Of a stretch of DNA of 64,000 nucleotides, positions 63,501 through 64,000 are shown piece after piece. The translations under genes and the position numbers were made by a program. The stretch lies in assembly GCF_947495315.1 (NCBI RefSeq), contig NZ_CANLYD010000006.1, positions 310,001 through 374,000 of the forward strand, written 5' to 3'. This DNA is from an uncultured Aquimarina sp. (GTDB lineage: Bacteria > Bacteroidota > Bacteroidia > Flavobacteriales > Flavobacteriaceae). Within the stretch, counting starts at the first letter, position 1. Each line of letters opens with the position of its first letter. Below the pieces are notes generated by a model. It saw nothing but the letters and a program-made list of their open reading frames with translations, did not search any database and was not told the DNA's origin.

Positions 63501-63801
63501 GATCTATTGTAACAGTTCCGATAGAGTAGGAGGTCTCCTTATCAAATATAGGTGTCCAAGTAGTCCCAGAATTAATGGTTTTCCATACACCACCAGAGCC
63601 TACGGCAACATACCAAATGTTTTCATTATTTGGATGAATAGCGATATCCGCGATTCGTCCGCTCATAAACGCTGGACCAATGCTTCTTAATTTAAGCCCA
63701 TCAAAAGGATTTTCTGTAAAGACTTTCTCTTGTGCTGAAGTCGAAAATACCATTAAAAAGGTAAGCATGAGTGTGCAAAAAATGTGTGAAAGTGTCTTCA
63801 T
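60550..63801 (-). CDS. Exported BNR/sortilin-type propeller protein
   Basis: A 1083-residue protein with a signal peptide (MKTLSHIFCTLMLTFLMVFSTSAQ). Residues about 30-750 hold many BNR/Asp-box repeats, for example WYVAVGSGGVWKTINSGTTW, YRSDDGGQTWTN, YKSKDRGKTWTK and RSEDGGSSWSK, forming one or two ten-bladed propellers of the VPS10/sortilin type. About 800-960 is a beta-sandwich-like region (RIAWDLRYPNYNPIG), and the end is helical. It is frequently annotated as a glycosyl hydrolase, but the propeller gives no direct proof. Likely periplasmic or surface; no T9SS tail. Confidence 0.8.
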   Translation of the reverse strand: MKTLSHIFCTLMLTFLMVFSTSAQEKVFTENPFDGLKLRSIGPAFMSGRIADIAIHPNNENIWYVAVGSGGVWKTINSGTTWTPIFDKETSYSIGTVTIDPNHPETIWVGTGEDVGGRHVGFGDGVYRSDDGGQTWTNMGLKETQHISRVKVHPDNSNIVWVTAQGPLWSEGGQRGLYKSKDRGKTWTKTLGDDTWTGVTELVYDPRNPDRMYAATWQRHRTVAAYIGNGPGTALYRSSDGGDTWEQLTNGLPKTSMGKTGLAISPHNPNVLYAAIELDRRTGALYRSEDGGSSWSKQSNTISGGTGPHYYQELYASPHQKDRLYLMDNTMQISEDGGKTFYRMNRKNKHGDNHAIAFKKNDPNYLLVGTDGGLYESFDLTKSWKYIENLPVTQFYKLAVDDAEPFYNIYGGTQDNSTEGGPSRTDNLHGIQNSDWRVILNWDGHQPATEPGNPNIVYAERQEGTLSRLDMKTGEAVDIQPQPAEGDAIQRFNWDAPILVSPHKPSTIYFASQRVWKSENRGDSWTAISEDLTKDEERITLPIMGRQQSWDNAWDVYAMSNYNTVTSLAESPKQEGLLYAGTDDGLINITENGGANWRQIKVNQLPGVPSTAFVNDIKADLHDANTVYVALDNHKYGDFKPYLYKSTNKGQTWESLTKTIPDNHLVWRLVQDHVTPNLLFIGTEFGLFFSVDGGKQWTALKGNVPTISFRDLAIQKRENDLVAASFGRGFYILDDYSALRSITQTDLNAEAKLFPVRDAWWYIQRSQLSFGANKGSQGDSHFVAPNPDFGALLTYYLKEAPVLQKEQRKTKEKNIKNQNIPFPGWKVLEDEKLEQKPQLVFVIKNQAGEVIRNIFKEAKSGINRIAWDLRYPNYNPIGLNDLKSSNEDESRGLLAAPGTYSVTLYLSHNGTIKKLDGPVNFDVKPLYKNTLPGATPEVTSAFWRGYEAASITASAIDKSIAKAEKKIKALHKALMHSTANPETGLKQLESIRDQINTLKSDYYGNQAKAEIGEKNPPSVNDKMFTIYLSLERSTYGPTETNKAQMQIINTMLTKAENNLKTIQNSMGKLEAMLKASGAPYIDD

Positions 63802-63845
63802 TCTTTAAAGTAGTTCGTTAGATTATAAATTTAAAGAAAATCTGA

Positions 63846-63875
63846 TTCATATTGTTTCCTTAAAGACAATATGAA
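63846..63875. promoter_or_regulatory. Inverted repeat upstream of the BNR gene
   Basis: TTCATATTGT (63846-63855) and ACAATATGAA (63866-63875), perfect 10-bp arms around 10 nt, 45-74 nt upstream of the start. It resembles the repeat at 25014-25045 in the core ATTGT/ACAAT. Confidence 0.4.
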
Positions 63876-64000
63876 CACTATTACAACAAAAGTTTAACGA
63901 TCTAGGTTCTGAGTATTTTAAGCAGAGAAATGTTTCTTGGATATTTTAAAAAGCTGCGGTTCGTGTATTTGTGAATACATGATTTCATAAAATTTTACTC

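Noticed and set aside
1-64000. tRNA, rRNA and CRISPR arrays
   Set aside because: No cloverleaf-like conserved T-loop, no rRNA-like stretch and no regularly spaced repeats were seen by reading; a covariance search was not possible.

Overview
This window looks like the chromosome of a marine member of the Flavobacteriaceae (Bacteroidota). The evidence is low GC with short AT-rich spacers, candidate promoters of the Bacteroidota type (TTG, about 20 nt, TAnnTTTG), secreted multidomain enzymes ending in type IX secretion (T9SS) sorting domains, several LytS/LytTR two-component pairs, AraC-type regulators and many Cys-anchored lipoproteins. The genus is not provable from the sequence; an Aquimarina-like organism is a guess. 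I saw no rRNA, tRNA, CRISPR array, transposase, integrase or SusC/SusD pair.

Region 1 (1-8.6 kb): the 3' end of an AraC-type regulator, a cold-shock gene with a strong terminator, then about 7.4 kb of accessory genes (two DUF4386 membrane proteins, an alpha/beta hydrolase, a Tat-exported nitroreductase-like protein, a membrane/DUF2867 fusion). Several genes here are broken by a nonsense codon, a frameshift or an internal deletion. The segment is flanked by two copies of the 3' end of a small CxxCH-protein gene, so it looks like an insertion or a collapsed duplication.

Region 2 (8.7-19 kb): surface and secreted proteins (a laminin-G-like surface protein, an AA10 lytic polysaccharide monooxygenase with a T9SS tail, an S41 peptidase lipoprotein, a beta-barrel), a membrane AraC regulator, an HSL-type esterase, a flavodoxin-fold quinone reductase, a DUF4386 protein and a divergent Crp/Fnr regulator.

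Region 3 (19-28 kb): a carbohydrate locus with two right-handed beta-helix proteins and one giant ThuA-DUF1080-lectin-CBM6 protein, all with T9SS tails. A 490-bp copy of the promoter and 5' end of one beta-helix gene sits just upstream of the other operon and carries the same AATTGGT-CA-ACCAATT palindrome, which suggests shared regulation.

Region 4 (28-37 kb): a minus-strand cluster (AraC regulator, aldo/keto reductase, exported VOC protein, a royal-jelly-type propeller fused to a sugar-isomerase-type TIM barrel, exported alpha/beta hydrolase, small membrane protein), beside an HxlR regulator divergent from a tight DUF1330-LLM-SDR-nitroreductase operon with a clear promoter and operator. Together they look like a redox or electrophile metabolism locus.

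Region 5 (37-64 kb): four LytTR systems interleaved with a repeated cassette (TolB-like propeller, beta-lactamase-fold hydrolase, PD40 lipoprotein), two trypsin-like proteases, a lipoprotein amidohydrolase and a large BNR/sortilin-type protein. The stretch at 42-53 kb has been rearranged: it holds short CTGAG/TCGAA repeats, a mosaic of fragments from two genes, and a single gene that fuses the front of a LytS kinase directly to a LytTR DNA-binding domain.

The best candidates for something undescribed are the membrane LytS-LytTR fusion (51497), the cytoplasmic trypsin-like protein and its partner (42745-44872), the propeller-isomerase fusion (29199), and the hydrolase paralogue that has lost its SxxK motif (57278).
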